Shown here: positions 1 through 10,526 of the stretch, piece by piece
How positions within the stretch are numbered: the stretch's first letter is position 1
How the letters are laid out: every line of letters starts with the position of its first letter
Assembly: GCA_029255685.2 (NCBI GenBank)
Contig: CM055312.2
Span: 27,808,203 to 27,872,202 of the forward strand
Direction of reading: 5' to 3'
Source of the DNA: Silene conica
Taxonomy: Eukaryota; Streptophyta; Magnoliopsida; Caryophyllales; Caryophyllaceae
DNA length: 64,000 bases
Position numbers and translations under genes: made by a program
The notes under the pieces: model-generated
Seen by the model: only the letters and a program-made list of their open reading frames with translations
Told to the model about the DNA's origin: nothing
Databases searched by the model: none

Positions 1-655
1 GCCGGCCTAGAGCACGTCGTTTTGACCTTAGAGTCGGGTATGTCACAGAACTTATCTTTTTCCTGTTTGAGTCTTGGGTTTTCGTTGAGTCAGTTTATGG
101 TGTTTGGTTTCTGATATGGGTCGTGGCTAACACCACTATACTAGTGGTGGTCGGGGGTGTAATGGGGTGGAAGTTGTGGCGTGTCTAGGGGTCTGGGTCA
201 ACGGTAAAGGGGTGGTTCGTGGCTCTGGTTGCACGGGTTTTATGATTTACGTGGTAAGGGGAGTATATTGGGGGTGGTACCACCGTTGACTCGGGGGAGG
301 TCGACACGGTGGTACCACTGTCGTCGACGGAACAGATGTCAGGGGTAATGTTGGTCGTGGTTGTGAGGTCTGGGCGTGGTGGTAGTGTCGTCGGAGGGGC
401 GTTTTGTCAGGCGGGTATGGGGCTGTGTCAAGCGAGATGTACGGTGTTTGAGTGAAGGGGTCAGCCTGGTGAGAGTGGTGCTGTCTCGCCGGCAGGTGAC
501 CAAGGGTTTGGTGGTGTTCTGGTGGTAGTGGGTTGTAGTGGGTGCAGGTAGGCAGCGGTCATGGGTGGTCGAAGGGAGGAACACGGTGGTGGTGGGGAGT
601 TTTGAATCGCGTGAGGGTGTTGTGGTGTCTCGGTTGTTTTGTGTTGTTTTGGTTG

Positions 656-658
<3 letters not shown>

Positions 659-695
<37 letters not shown>

Positions 696-703
696 TTTAT
701 TAT
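659..703 (+). repeat. (TTA)n microsatellite in LTR A
   Basis: About 14 TTA/ATT triplets. The homologous tract in the right LTR lies at about 8158-8205 and differs slightly in length and interruptions. Short frames encoding runs of Tyr or Leu across it are artefacts. Confidence 0.9.
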
Positions 704-920
704 TTATTTCTATTGTTGGTTTTAGAATGATTATTTTTATGAGGTAATATTTTATTTATGGCAAATGTAATTAGTATTTATGGTAAAGATTTAAATTTGA
801 ATTTCAAAACCCAAGTGTTTATTTATTTTAGGAGTTGCTATTTTGAGGAGCTACTATATTTGGAAAGTTAATATTTCGGGTAACTCGGTTGTTGGGAAAC
901 TTTCTAAATATAGGAAGTTT

Positions 921-930
921 CTATAAATAG
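921..930 (+). promoter_or_regulatory. Putative TATA box of the element A LTR promoter
   Basis: CTATAAATAG lies mid-LTR, with an identical copy at 8428-8437 in the right LTR. It matches the plant TATA consensus. Transcription would be expected about 30 bp downstream, defining the start of R. This is inferred from sequence only. Confidence 0.55.
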
Positions 931-1162
931 AATGTGTACATGTATTACGAGAATTAGGGAGTTTATTAATTAAATAATATACTTTTAGGTGGAAGTTTTC
1001 GTCTGGAGCACTTTTGAGAACAGTTGTGCATTTTTGCCATTTTCTTCTGCAGTTACGAGGTAGGGGAATACTACGTATATGAGATGTGTAATCTGTTTAT
1101 TGGTTGATATTAATCATGTTCATATATAATGTTATATAATTGATATATTGTGATATATAATT

Positions 1163-1422
1163 CTGTGTTTGGTGCGGAGATAAAGGGTCTGTGTTTGGTG
1201 CGAAGATAAAGGGTCTGTGTTTGGTGCGGAGATAAAGGGTCTGTGTTTGGTCCGAAGATAAAGGGTCTGTGTTTGGTGCGGAGATAAAGGGTCTGTGTTT
1301 GGTGCGGAGATAAAGGGTCTGTGTTTGGTGCGAAGATAAAGGGTCTGTGTTTGGTGCGGAGATAAAGGGTCTGTGTTTGGTGCAGAGATAAAGGGTCTGT
1401 GTTTGGTGCGGAGAAAAAGGGT
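1163..1422 (+). repeat. 26-bp minisatellite, about 10 units, in LTR A
   Basis: Units of 26 bp carry the core GGTGCGGAGATAAAGGGTCT with one or two substitutions each. The right LTR has only about four units (8669-8772). The six-unit difference accounts for 156 of the 153-bp net length difference between the LTRs, minus a small microsatellite difference. A related array lies in the LTR of element I (62735-62990). Because 26 is not a multiple of three, the long minus-strand frame across it runs through shifting repeat phases and is not a gene. Confidence 0.92.
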
Positions 1423-1491
1423 CTGTGATTCGGAGTGGAGAAGTTCAACTTTCTATTTATAGTAATGTGGTTTATTTACAGTTTTCTCTAC

Positions 1492-1507
1492 TCAACCTCG
1501 TGGTTGA
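1492..1507 (+). other. Conserved LTR hairpin TCAACC-TCGT-GGTTGA
   Basis: A 6-bp stem with a 4-nt loop lies in the 3' part of LTR A. The same position in other Tekay-type LTRs here carries it: 8842-8857 (A right), 63013-63028 (I), 44294-44309 and 49966-49981 (G, minus strand, loop GCGA), and a 5-bp version near 59522 (H). It sits in a longer conserved block ending near GACCCTGTGTATTCGTG. Confidence 0.6.
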
Positions 1508-1839
1508 CCCTGTGTATTCGTGATCACCTGTGATGAACCAATTATTGGGGAGCAGATTGACAGGTGGCTGAGACTAAGGGGGAGCTAGGGGAGGAAGAGC
1601 TTGGATCCGGACTAGATTAGATGTCTAGATCACCTTAGTCAGTTTAGTACGAGTTGTATTTTTTTTATGTTGTTAAGACCTTTTGATACGGATGTACGAA
1701 CACGACTTGAGTTAATTTCTATTTAAAGTACTGTTTATCTTCCTTTGTATCTACTGCCTCGGGAAACCGGGATGGTAACACCTTTATTTATCTGAGGAGT
1801 CCTAGTACAGGCCCTTAAATAAATGGGGGTGTTACAAAG

Positions 1840-1851
1840 TGGTATCAGAGC
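1840..1851 (+). other. Primer-binding site of element A
   Basis: TGGTATCAGAGC lies 3 bp after the LTR end. It is complementary to the 3' end of plant initiator methionine tRNA, the usual primer of Tekay elements. Confidence 0.92.
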
Positions 1852-2384
1852 GAACGATCCTCAGGCCTAACCTAATGAACCTAATGAATGTAGGAGAGTC
1901 TAAATGAAATGAACCCCCGGGATAGGACTGTTAGGAGCACACTAAAGGGGAAGTATGAGTCTGGGGCCGCCTCACACCGAACCATAGGCCCTATCAGTTT
2001 TACCCGGGAACCCAGAGTGCATATATGAGAGAAAAGGGTAGAATAGGAAGTGGTGAAAGTAATAGCTTACTGTGGTAAGTATGTTAGGAGAATTCTGAGT
2101 ATAAGTGACTTTTGGAAAAGCCGGAAGGGGCATGAGCATGAATGAATCTTTAATTGTTGGAAAAGGTGTATATTGATGTGATATTTTAAGTGATTTAAAA
2201 CTTGTTAAGAATCTTTCTTTCATCATGTCTAGTGATATGCGGTTATGTGATCCCTGAGCCATGTTATAGAAACAAACTACTCTATATGATAAGTGTTTAT
2301 AGATTTTGATGCTTAGGGGACATAGCCCTAAACCAAATGGGTACCCATGTACGTCGGGACTCATTTCTTTTCTTGTTTTATAGT

Positions 2385-5300
2385 ATGCCTCCGCGAAGAG
2401 ATAATGTCGTTAACATCACACAAGAGGAGTTAGACCAATTACGAGCTGAGAATGCGGCTCTAAAGGCCAAACGTATGGACTCCGCTAAGATGAGCACGAT
2501 AATTGCAAGGCACCACCCCACCCAATTCACCGGGGAGGGTGAGCCTCATTTGCTGGGGGCCTGGTGCAGAGAATTCAGTAACTTATTCGAACTGGTGGAT
2601 TGCCCCGAAGAACTGAGGGTGGACCAGGCTGCCCACTATCTGAGGGGTATGGCTGGAGACTGGTGGACCGCGAATAAGGGGGAGATCCGGGAAGCAGCTA
2701 CAGAGGATGGAACCGCATTTGTTCCTTGGGACGCATTCAAGGGGGTCTTGAACGAGGTGTTTCTACCAGAATTCCAAAAGAGCAAGCTGAGGGAGGAGTT
2801 CGACTCATTCAAGATGTCGGAGGACATGACCGTAGAGGCTTACTACAGGAAATTCATCCAGTTGGTGCACTACGTGGGAGACATGGGTTTCGACGATGCC
2901 ATGCTAGCAATGAAATTTGAGAGAGGGTTATCAATCGCTGTCAAGAAGAGACTGATTGTAGCTCCGCCCACCACGGTCCGTGACATCTTTTTAAGGGCTG
3001 GGGCGGCGGAGAGGCTTTCGGATATGATCAAAGAGGACAAGAAGTCCAAGTCAGAAAAGAGGAAGGCTGAATCAGTAGCTGAGGGTTCAGGATCGAAAAA
3101 GCAGAGCTCTAACAAGTTCAGTGGGTACTTCGGGAGTAGTGCCTCTGGTGGTGGGAGGAACCAGAGTGGGGGCAACTTCAGGAGTGGAGTTCTGGTAGTG
3201 GTTCAGTGGGAGTGGTCTGTTTCGGCTGCGGGAAAATTGGGCACAAGCAGGCAGTATGTCGCTCTTCTGGAGGGAATCAGTCTGGGGGTTATCGCACGCC
3301 TACATCCGGATATCAGGGATCCCGCACTCAGTCCTATGATAGCAGCGGCTATCGCACACCCACAACAAACTACGGTGGGGGTGCGAAGTCTGGAGGGAGC
3401 AGCAATTTCCAGAGGAACTTCAACAGTTATCAGAACCGCTCGCACCAGAACCAAAGCTATGGGAATGGAGGTAACCAGAAGACAGGAGCAGAGGGAAGCC
3501 AGCAGGCTGGGACATCGAGTGCCAGTCAAAGTGGGGTCAAGTCCAGTGGCAAGCTCTTTGCCATGGGAAAGCAGGCAGCTCAGGAGGATGCGCATGTGGT
3601 AACCGGTACTTTTCTTGTGAACTCTAAACCTACGTTCGTACTTTTCGATTCCGGTGCCACCCATTCGTTTGTGTCTAGAGATCATGTTAGGACTTTGGGG
3701 CTTGAGAGATTCGACTGGGTCGCGGATTCAGTGACCATACCTTCGGGCGAGTCTATAGTTTGTAATAGAGTATACGGTAGTGTACCCATTAAAATCGGGG
3801 AAGCAACTTTCTTTGGCGACCTTATAGAATTTCCGCTGGGGGGTTTTGAAGTGATCTTAGGGATGGACTGGTTGGGGAAGTATAGGGCTTTTATCGACTG
3901 TCATCAAAAGAAAATTTCCTTGAAGGGACCCAAGGGGGTGAGAGTATCCTACAAGGGGTATAGAGTCAAACCAAAGATTAAATTTATATCTGTCAATACC
4001 CTGAAGTCTAGTTTGCGGAAAGGGGAAAGCCTAATTTTGTGCCAAATGTGGGATTGTGAGGCTGAGACCCCCAAGACTAGTGAGATACCTGTGGTACGGG
4101 AGTTTGAGGGAGTTTTTAGAGACGACGTTCCAGGGTTACCGCCGAGGAGGGAAGTGGAATTTTCCATTGACCTCAAACCAGGAGCGGGACCGATATCTAA
4201 ATCACCATACCGTATGGGACCTAAAGAGATGGAGGAATTGAAGAAGCAGTTGGATGAACTAGCTGAAAAAGGGTTCATTCGACCCAGTGTGTCGCCCTGG
4301 GGTGCACCTGTTCTGTTTGTGAAGAAGAAGGATGGGAGTTTGAGGTTGTGTGTTGACTACCGAGAGCTGAACAACGTGACTATCAAGAACCGTTACCCTT
4401 TGCCGAGAATTGACGACTTGTTCGATCAGTTGAGTGGAGCCGGGGTTTTCTCCAAGATTGATTTGAGATCCGGGTATCATCAATTGAGGATAAAGGATGG
4501 AGATATTCCGAAGACCGCTTTCCGAACGAGGTATGGCCACTATGAATTTGTGGTTATGCCCTTTGGATTGACTAATGCTCCCGCTGTGTTCATGGACTTG
4601 ATGAATCGAGTCTTTAGCCCGTATCTAGACAAGTTCGTGGTGGTATTTATTGATGATATCCTGGTATATTCCAAGAATGCAGAGGAGCACGAAGATCATT
4701 TGAGGAAGGTACTTCAGACTTTGGAAGAACATAAACTCAATGCTAAGTTGAGTAAGTGTGAGTTCTGGTTGGAGAAAGTGGCATTTCTGGGGCATGTAAT
4801 TTCAAAGGAGGGAGTAGCTGTTGACCCTAGTAAGATCGAGGCAGTGACGAAGTGGCAAAGTCCGAAGAATGTGAGTGAGATTCGAAGCTTCCTGGGTTTA
4901 GCTGGTTACTATCGAAGATTTGTCAAAGATTTTTCAAAGATAGCAAAGCCGTTGACGTCGTTGATGAGGAAGGAGAACCGTTATATCTGGGATGAGAGTT
5001 GTGAGAAGGCATTCCTAACCCTTAAGGAACGCCTGACAACAGCTCCTATCCTTGCTTTGCCAGTAGGGAGTGATAACTTCAAAGTTTATACAGACGCTTC
5101 AAAGCATGGGTTGGGTTGTGTGCTAATGCAGAATGGGAGAGTAATAGCATATGCGTCTCGCCAGTTGAAGACCTATGAAGAAAATTATCCGACGCATGAT
5201 TTGGAATTGGGCGCCGTGGTCTTTGCACTGAAATTGTGGCGTCATTACCTTTATGGAGCCACTTTTAAGGTGTTTTCTGATCATAAGAGCCTGAAATATA

Positions 5301-6982
5301 TCTACACCCAGAAGGAGTTGAACATGAGGCAGAGGAGGTGGATAGAGTTAATCGGAGACTATGATATGCAGATTGTCTACCACGAGGGCAAGGCGAATGT
5401 GGTGGCCGATGCCCTAAGTAGGAAGTCAGTGCATGCTTTGAGTTGTGCCAGATCGAGGGTGAGGTTGCATGGCGAACTAAGAGAGATGGGAATTTTCATG
5501 ATCCGGAAAGGGGATGCCCTTGGTGACTTGACAGTGGAGCCTGAATTGTATGGGGAGATTCGGGAGTTACAGCAGAGCGATGAGAGAATCCAGAAGTGGC
5601 GTTTGATGGTGGGAAATGGGAATGGTGATGAGGCATCCAAGTTCAGTATCCATACCGACGGTAGTTTGAGGTTCAGTGGGCGATGGTGTGTACCGAATGT
5701 TGAGGAGCTAAAGAAGAAGATCCTGACTGAAGCTCATGCTACTCCTTATTCTGTTCACCCAGGGGGCGATAAGTTGTATAAGGACCTTAAGAAGACGTTT
5801 TGGTGGCCGAATATGAAGAAGGAGGTCGCAGAGTTTGTCTCGAGGTGTTTGACGTGTCAACGCGTGAAAGGGGAACATAAGAGACCTCAAGGGAAGGTTC
5901 AGCCACTAGATGTGCCCGAGTGGAAGTGGGAGAATATTTCGATGGACTTTATTGTGGGGTTGCCTCGAACTCAGAGGGGCAACAACATGATTTGGGTGAT
6001 CGTGGATCGTTTAACTAAGTCAGCTCACTTTATTCCCATGAAAGATACCTGGAGTAAAGCTGAATTGGCTAAGTCGTATGTTCAGAATGTGGTCAAACTG
6101 CATGGCGTACCCAAGGATATTGTTTCAGATCGGGACTCGAGGTTTATATCCAGATTTTGGCAGGAGTTGCAGGCTGCTTTGGGTACCCAATTGAAGATGA
6201 GTACAGCTTTTCATCCGGCTACTGATGGTCAGACTGAGCGGACGATTCAGACTCTTGAGGATATGTTAAGAGCTTGTGTACTTGAGTTCGGAGGATCTTG
6301 GGAGGATCGACTGGGGTTGATCGAGTTTTCTTATAATAACAGCTATCATACAAGCATAGGCATGGCCCCTTTCGAGGCTCTGTACGGGAGGAAGTGTCAG
6401 AGCCCTGTGTGTTAGGATGATCGAGCTGATGTTGTGACATTGGGGCCAGATATGATTCAGGAGATGGTGGAGCAGGTTCAGATTATTCGACAGAGGATGA
6501 GGGCCGCTCAGGATCGACAAAAGAGTTATGCGGATCTGAAAAGGAGCGATATTTCGTTTGGGATCGGAGAGAAAGTACTACTGAAAGTCTCTCCGATGAA
6601 GGGTGTGATGAGATTCGGCAAGCGTGGCAAACTGAGTCAGAAATTTATTGGACCATTTGAGATCTTGGACAGAGTTGGAGAGGTGGCATATCGCTTAGCT
6701 TTGCCTCCAGCCCTATCCAAGGTCCATAATGTGTTCCATGTGTCCCAGTTGAGGAAATACATGAGTGATCCATCACATGTGCTTCAGCATGAGATGATTG
6801 AGGTAGATGAGCAGTTGGCATACATTGAGACTCCGAGGGAAATTCTGGACAGGAAGGTACGAAAGACTCGCAATGGGGAGACGTCCTTGGTGAAGGTCTT
6901 GTGGACAAATCATAATCAGGAGGAGGCTACGTGGGAGCCTGAGGCGTCCATGAGGGAGCGTTATCCACATTTGTTCGATTGA
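2385..6982 (+). pseudogene. gag-pol: gag-pol region of element A (gag, protease, RT, RNase H, integrase, chromodomain)
   Basis: The start MPPRRDN at 2385 matches the gag start of element H (60428), so it is preferred over an in-frame ATG 48 bp upstream. In order: capsid/gag (about 2385-3150), a CCHC zinc knuckle (about 3218-3260), aspartic protease with DSGATHS (about 3640), reverse transcriptase (about 4200-4900, motif FIDDILVYS near 4650), RNase H starting VYTDAS (about 5085-5400), integrase with an HHCC zinc domain (about 5750-5860) and a catalytic core (about 5940-6400), and a chromodomain (about 6840-6979, ending [19 protein letters not shown]). In this lineage the polyprotein makes the virus-like particle and performs reverse transcription and integration, the chromodomain steering insertion to heterochromatin. 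The region is interrupted by about two or three breaks, so this copy is a fossil. Confidence 0.92.
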
Positions 6983-6987
6983 GGTAA

Positions 6988-7146
6988 GTTACGCGGACGT
7001 AACTTTTCTTTAAGGGGGGTGGAATGTAACATTCTGTGATTAAAGTGAACCTTTTGTGACGTTTATGTTCCAAGTGCGTTTGAGTGGTTGTTTTGTCATC
7101 TGGGCGTTGTTGAACTTCGGGACGAAGTTCATTTTAAGGGGGGAAG
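6988..7146 (+). other. Two hairpin-plus-polypurine-tract modules before the 3' LTR of A
   Basis: Module 1 is the hairpin GTTACG-CGGA-CGTAAC (6988-7003) followed by AAGGGGGG (7012-7019). Module 2 is the hairpin GAACTTCG-GGA-CGAAGTTC (7112-7130) followed by AAGGGGGGAAG (7136-7146), next to the LTR start TG at 7149. The second tract is the one that abuts the LTR and should prime plus-strand DNA. The first is followed by TGTAACATTC, which looks like an LTR start and suggests an older LTR edge. Confidence 0.7.
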
Positions 7147-7148
7147 AC

Positions 7149-9186
7149 TGTAATACCCCGAAAACTTTAGTTATTTGATTCGAGTTTATACTTTATTATA
7201 AATGTTATGTCGATGGTTTAACAACGATTTTACGTTCAATTGTTATTATAGTTTTATATTAGTTATGTCTTAGGTGGGGATCGATCTTGTGACCTCTTGA
7301 TAAGCTTGTCGATGGGCCTCGTTTTGTGTGCAAACACAAAACAGCCCACCTTACCGTAAAAACCCTAGAGGCTAGAAAAAGCCCTGCCGTCACTTTTAAG
7401 CAACATTTGCTTATGCTTACCCTAACACAAACACACCACCACTACCAAAATCACGCAGCCACCACAGCAGAGGAGGAGGAGACACTTTGACCACCGTAAT
7501 TCAGCCGGCCTAGAGCACGTCGTTTTGACCTTAGAGTCGGGTATGTCACAGAACTTATCTTTTTCCTGTTTGAGTCTTGGGTTTTCGTTGAGTCAGTTTA
7601 TGGTGTTTGGTTTCTGATATGGGTCGTGGCTAACACCACTATACTAGTGGTGGTCGGGGGTGTAATGGGGTGGAAGTTGTGGCGTGTCTAGGGGTCTGGG
7701 TCAACGGTAAAGGGGTGGTTCGTGGCTCTGGTTGCACGGGTTTTATGATTTACGTGGTCAGGGGAGTATATTGGGGGTGGTACCACCGTTGACTCGGGGG
7801 AGGTCGACACGGTGGTACCACTGTCGTCGACGGAACAGATGTCAGGGGTAATGTTGGTCGTGGTTGTGAGGTCTGGGCGTGGTGGTAGTGTCGTCGGAGG
7901 GGCGTTTTGTCAGGCGGGTATGGGGCTGTGTCAAGCGAGATGTACGGTGTTTGAGTGAAGGGGTCAGCCTGGTGAGAGTGGTGCTGTCTCGCCGGCAGGT
8001 GACCAAGGGTTTGGTGGTGTTCTGGTGGTAGTGGGTTGTAGTGGGTGCAGGTAGGCAGCGGTCATGGGTGGTCGAAGGGAGGAACACGGTGGTGGTGGGG
8101 AGTTTCGAATCGCGTGAGGGTGTTGTGGTGTCTCGGCTGTTTTGTGTTGTTTTGGTTGTTTTATTATTATTATTATGATTATTATTATTATTATTATTAT
8201 TTTTCTTATTTATTTCTATTGTTGGTTTTAGAATGATTATTTTTATGAGGTAATATTTTATTTATGACAAATGTAATTAGTATTTATGGTAAAGATTTAG
8301 ATTTGAATTTCAAAACCCAAGTGTTTATTTATTTTAGGAGTTGCTATTTTGAGGAGCTACTATATTTGGAAAATTACTATTTCGGGTAACTCGGTTGTTG
8401 GGAAACTTTCTAAATATAGGAAGTTTCTATAAATAGAATGTGTACATGTATTACGAGAATTAGGGAGTTTATTAATTAAATAATATACTTTTAGGTGGAA
8501 GTTTTCGTGTGGAGCACTTTTGAGAACAGTTGTGCATTTTTGCCATTTTCTTCTGCAGTTACGAGGTAGGGGAATACTACGTATATGAGATGTGTAATCT
8601 GTTTATTGGTTGATATTAATCATGTTCATCTATAATGTTATATAATTGATATATTGTTATATATAATTCTGTGTTTGGTGCGGAGATAAAGGGTCTGTGT
8701 TTGGTGCGGAGATAAAGGGTCTGTGTTTGGTGCGGAGATAAAGGGTCTGTGTTTGGTGCGGAGAAAAAGGGTCTGTGATTCGGAGTGGAGAAGTTCAACT
8801 TTCTATTTATAGTAATGTGGTTTATTTACAGTTTTCTCTACTCAACCTCGTGGTTGACCCTGTGTATTCGTGATCACCTGTGATGAACCAATTATTGGGG
8901 AGCAGATTGACAGGTGGCTGAGACTAAGGGGGATCTAGGGGAGGAAGAGCTTGGATCCGGACCATATTAGATGTCTAGATCACCTTAGTCAGTTTAGTAC
9001 GAGTTGTATTTTATTTATGTTGTTAAGACCTTTTGATACGGATGTACGAACACGACTTGAGTTAATTTCTATTTAAAGTACTGTTTATCTTCCTTTGTAT
9101 CTACTGCCTCGGGAAACCGGGATGGTAACACCTTTATTTATCTGAGGAGTCCTAGTACCGGCCCTTAAATAAATGGGGGTGTTACA
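7149..9186 (+). repeat. Right (3') LTR of element A, complete
   Basis: Begins TGTAATACCCCG straight after the polypurine tract and ends GGGTGTTACA, with TG...CA termini, 2038 bp. Bases 7504-9186 match 1-1836. The 25 bp that follow (9187-9211) before element B show no recognisable feature. Confidence 0.93.
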
Positions 9187-10158
9187 GGGATTGGGTAATG
9201 ACCTCATATTTTGTAACATCCCGTATTTTCGTAAACTATATTTTAAAGATTTTAAATTATTTTTCGGAATAAAATAATATTTTAATATTTATTGTTAAGT
9301 TATTTTTAAAATATTCCGTTAAGATCCGTCTTAAGAACCTTACGTCCTTAAGACGTAATGACTTGGCAAGTTAAATCCGACTTATGAAACCCGTTCACAT
9401 TAAAAGCCTGTTTCACTTAAACGGAAAGGACAACTTAAACCCTCAACCCCAATTCATTATGTCGACATCCTTCATTTCTCAAAAATAAGAAACACTGTTA
9501 TATTCATTCTCATTTCTCCTTCAACTTTTCAATCTTGAAATCGATTTTCAGAGAACATCCGAGTTCCAAATCAAGGTATGTTATACATTTCTGAAATCCT
9601 CGCGAAATTTCCAAGTCATCCGTCTCTTTCAATTTCAGTTTCGTTCAACTTGAAAAAGGGACTGTTTTTGGTAAAATCCGTTTCTAGCTTCTAATAATCG
9701 TTTTTCATGTTGTAGGAGAGGGTTTAGAAGATCCCGAGGTGGATAGTTTCGTGATTGAAGAGGAGCTAGGAGCTTAATCGCTTTAGAGGTGACGATAATG
9801 AGAAACTCGGCCTTTATTTGTTAAAATAGTATTTCTTGATGTTTGATGTGGAAAGTTTCTGATTTTGTATGTTGTTGATGTTGTTTGGATTTAGAATCAT
9901 GCTAGGATTGGTCTTGTATGATGTTCATGTGCTTAGAATGTGTTTCACATGATTATTTGCCAAATTTCAGTTTTTGCATCTTTGTGACGGATACTAAGGG
10001 TGATCTTAATAGGGCTTTAATGTTGAGTTTAATACTTGCTATTGATGATTACATGTGGTATTTATGCTGGGTAATGTATGTTGGTTGCAATTTTGGAAGT
10101 TTGGTATTGATTTGTGAAGTTTAGGAACATATGCGATTTTGGCGATTTTGCGTACAGG

Positions 10159-10470
10159 GACTCAGAGCCGGTAGGCTGACCGGCAGCCGGTCGGCCGGCT
10201 CAGAGTCAGGCTTGTGATTTTGAATGTTCTGAAATTGTGGAAGGAACTCTGAGCCGGCAGGTCGGCCGCCGGTCGACCGGCTCAGAGTCTCTTCTTGGAT
10301 TTTGAGTAATATTTTAGGAAGCCTTGTGGGAGGGACTCCCAGCCGGCAGACCGGCAGACGGTCCACCAGCTGAGAGCCTCTTTCCTTCGTTCTTTTGAAA
10401 GTAAGTATGCTCATGGGAAGGGACTCCCAGCCGGCAGACCGGCAGACGGTCCAGAACCGGCTGAGAGCCC
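10159..10470 (+). repeat. Hairpin array 1 in B: four units of about 86-88 bp
   Basis: Units begin near 10159, 10245, 10333 and 10421. Each has a G+C-rich core flanked by inverted arms. Unit 1 has ACTCAGAGCCGG against CCGGCTCAGAGT. Unit 2 has ACTCTGAGCCGG against CCGGCTCAGAGT. Units 3 and 4 have weaker arms (GGGACTCCCAGC against GCTGAGAGCC). Cores contain variants of CCGGTCGACCGG, which resembles the paired sites in the Athila and copia elements. Confidence 0.75.
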
Positions 10471-10526
10471 TGTTCTCATTAAAAATCGTATATCTTTTGA
10501 TTGGTTAATCGGTTTTGTTTGAGATT

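Larger units (their letters stand above)
1..1836 (+). repeat. Left (5') LTR of element A, partial
   Basis: The first base matches position 7504 in the right LTR and the copies run parallel to the terminal GGGTGTTACA at 1827-1836. The copy is longer than the matching part of the right LTR because its internal 26-bp tandem array has more units. It holds a G-rich stretch (about 120-640), a TTA microsatellite, a TATA box, the 26-bp array and a short hairpin near the 3' end. Confidence 0.92.
1..9186 (+). mobile_element. Element A: Ty3 chromovirus, Tekay lineage, two LTRs
   Basis: Left LTR (cut by the window start), Met-tRNA primer site, gag, protease, reverse transcriptase, RNase H, integrase and chromodomain in Ty3 order, polypurine tract and right LTR are all present. 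LTRs above 2 kb, a gag beginning MPPRR and a C-terminal chromodomain fit the plant Tekay (Del) lineage. The right LTR is complete (TG...CA, 2038 bp). About 355 bp of the left LTR lies outside the window, so the target-site repeat cannot be checked. My hand count of LTR differences is about 16 in 1.7 kb (about 1%), roughly 0.4 million years if the rice rate of 1.3e-8 per site per year applied. The coding region is interrupted by about two or three breaks. Confidence 0.93.

Noticed and set aside
1110-1448. A 112-residue open frame on the minus strand with a repeated peptide
   Set aside because: It is the translation of the 26-bp minisatellite; unit number differs between the two LTRs and nothing suggests a protein.
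1840-1851. tRNA-like text TGGTATCAGAGC at several places
   Set aside because: These are primer-binding sites next to LTRs, complementary to tRNA 3' ends; no cloverleaf is present.
9918-10124. A 68-residue open frame in element B
   Set aside because: No start context, domain or conservation that I can see; it lies in a presumed LTR.
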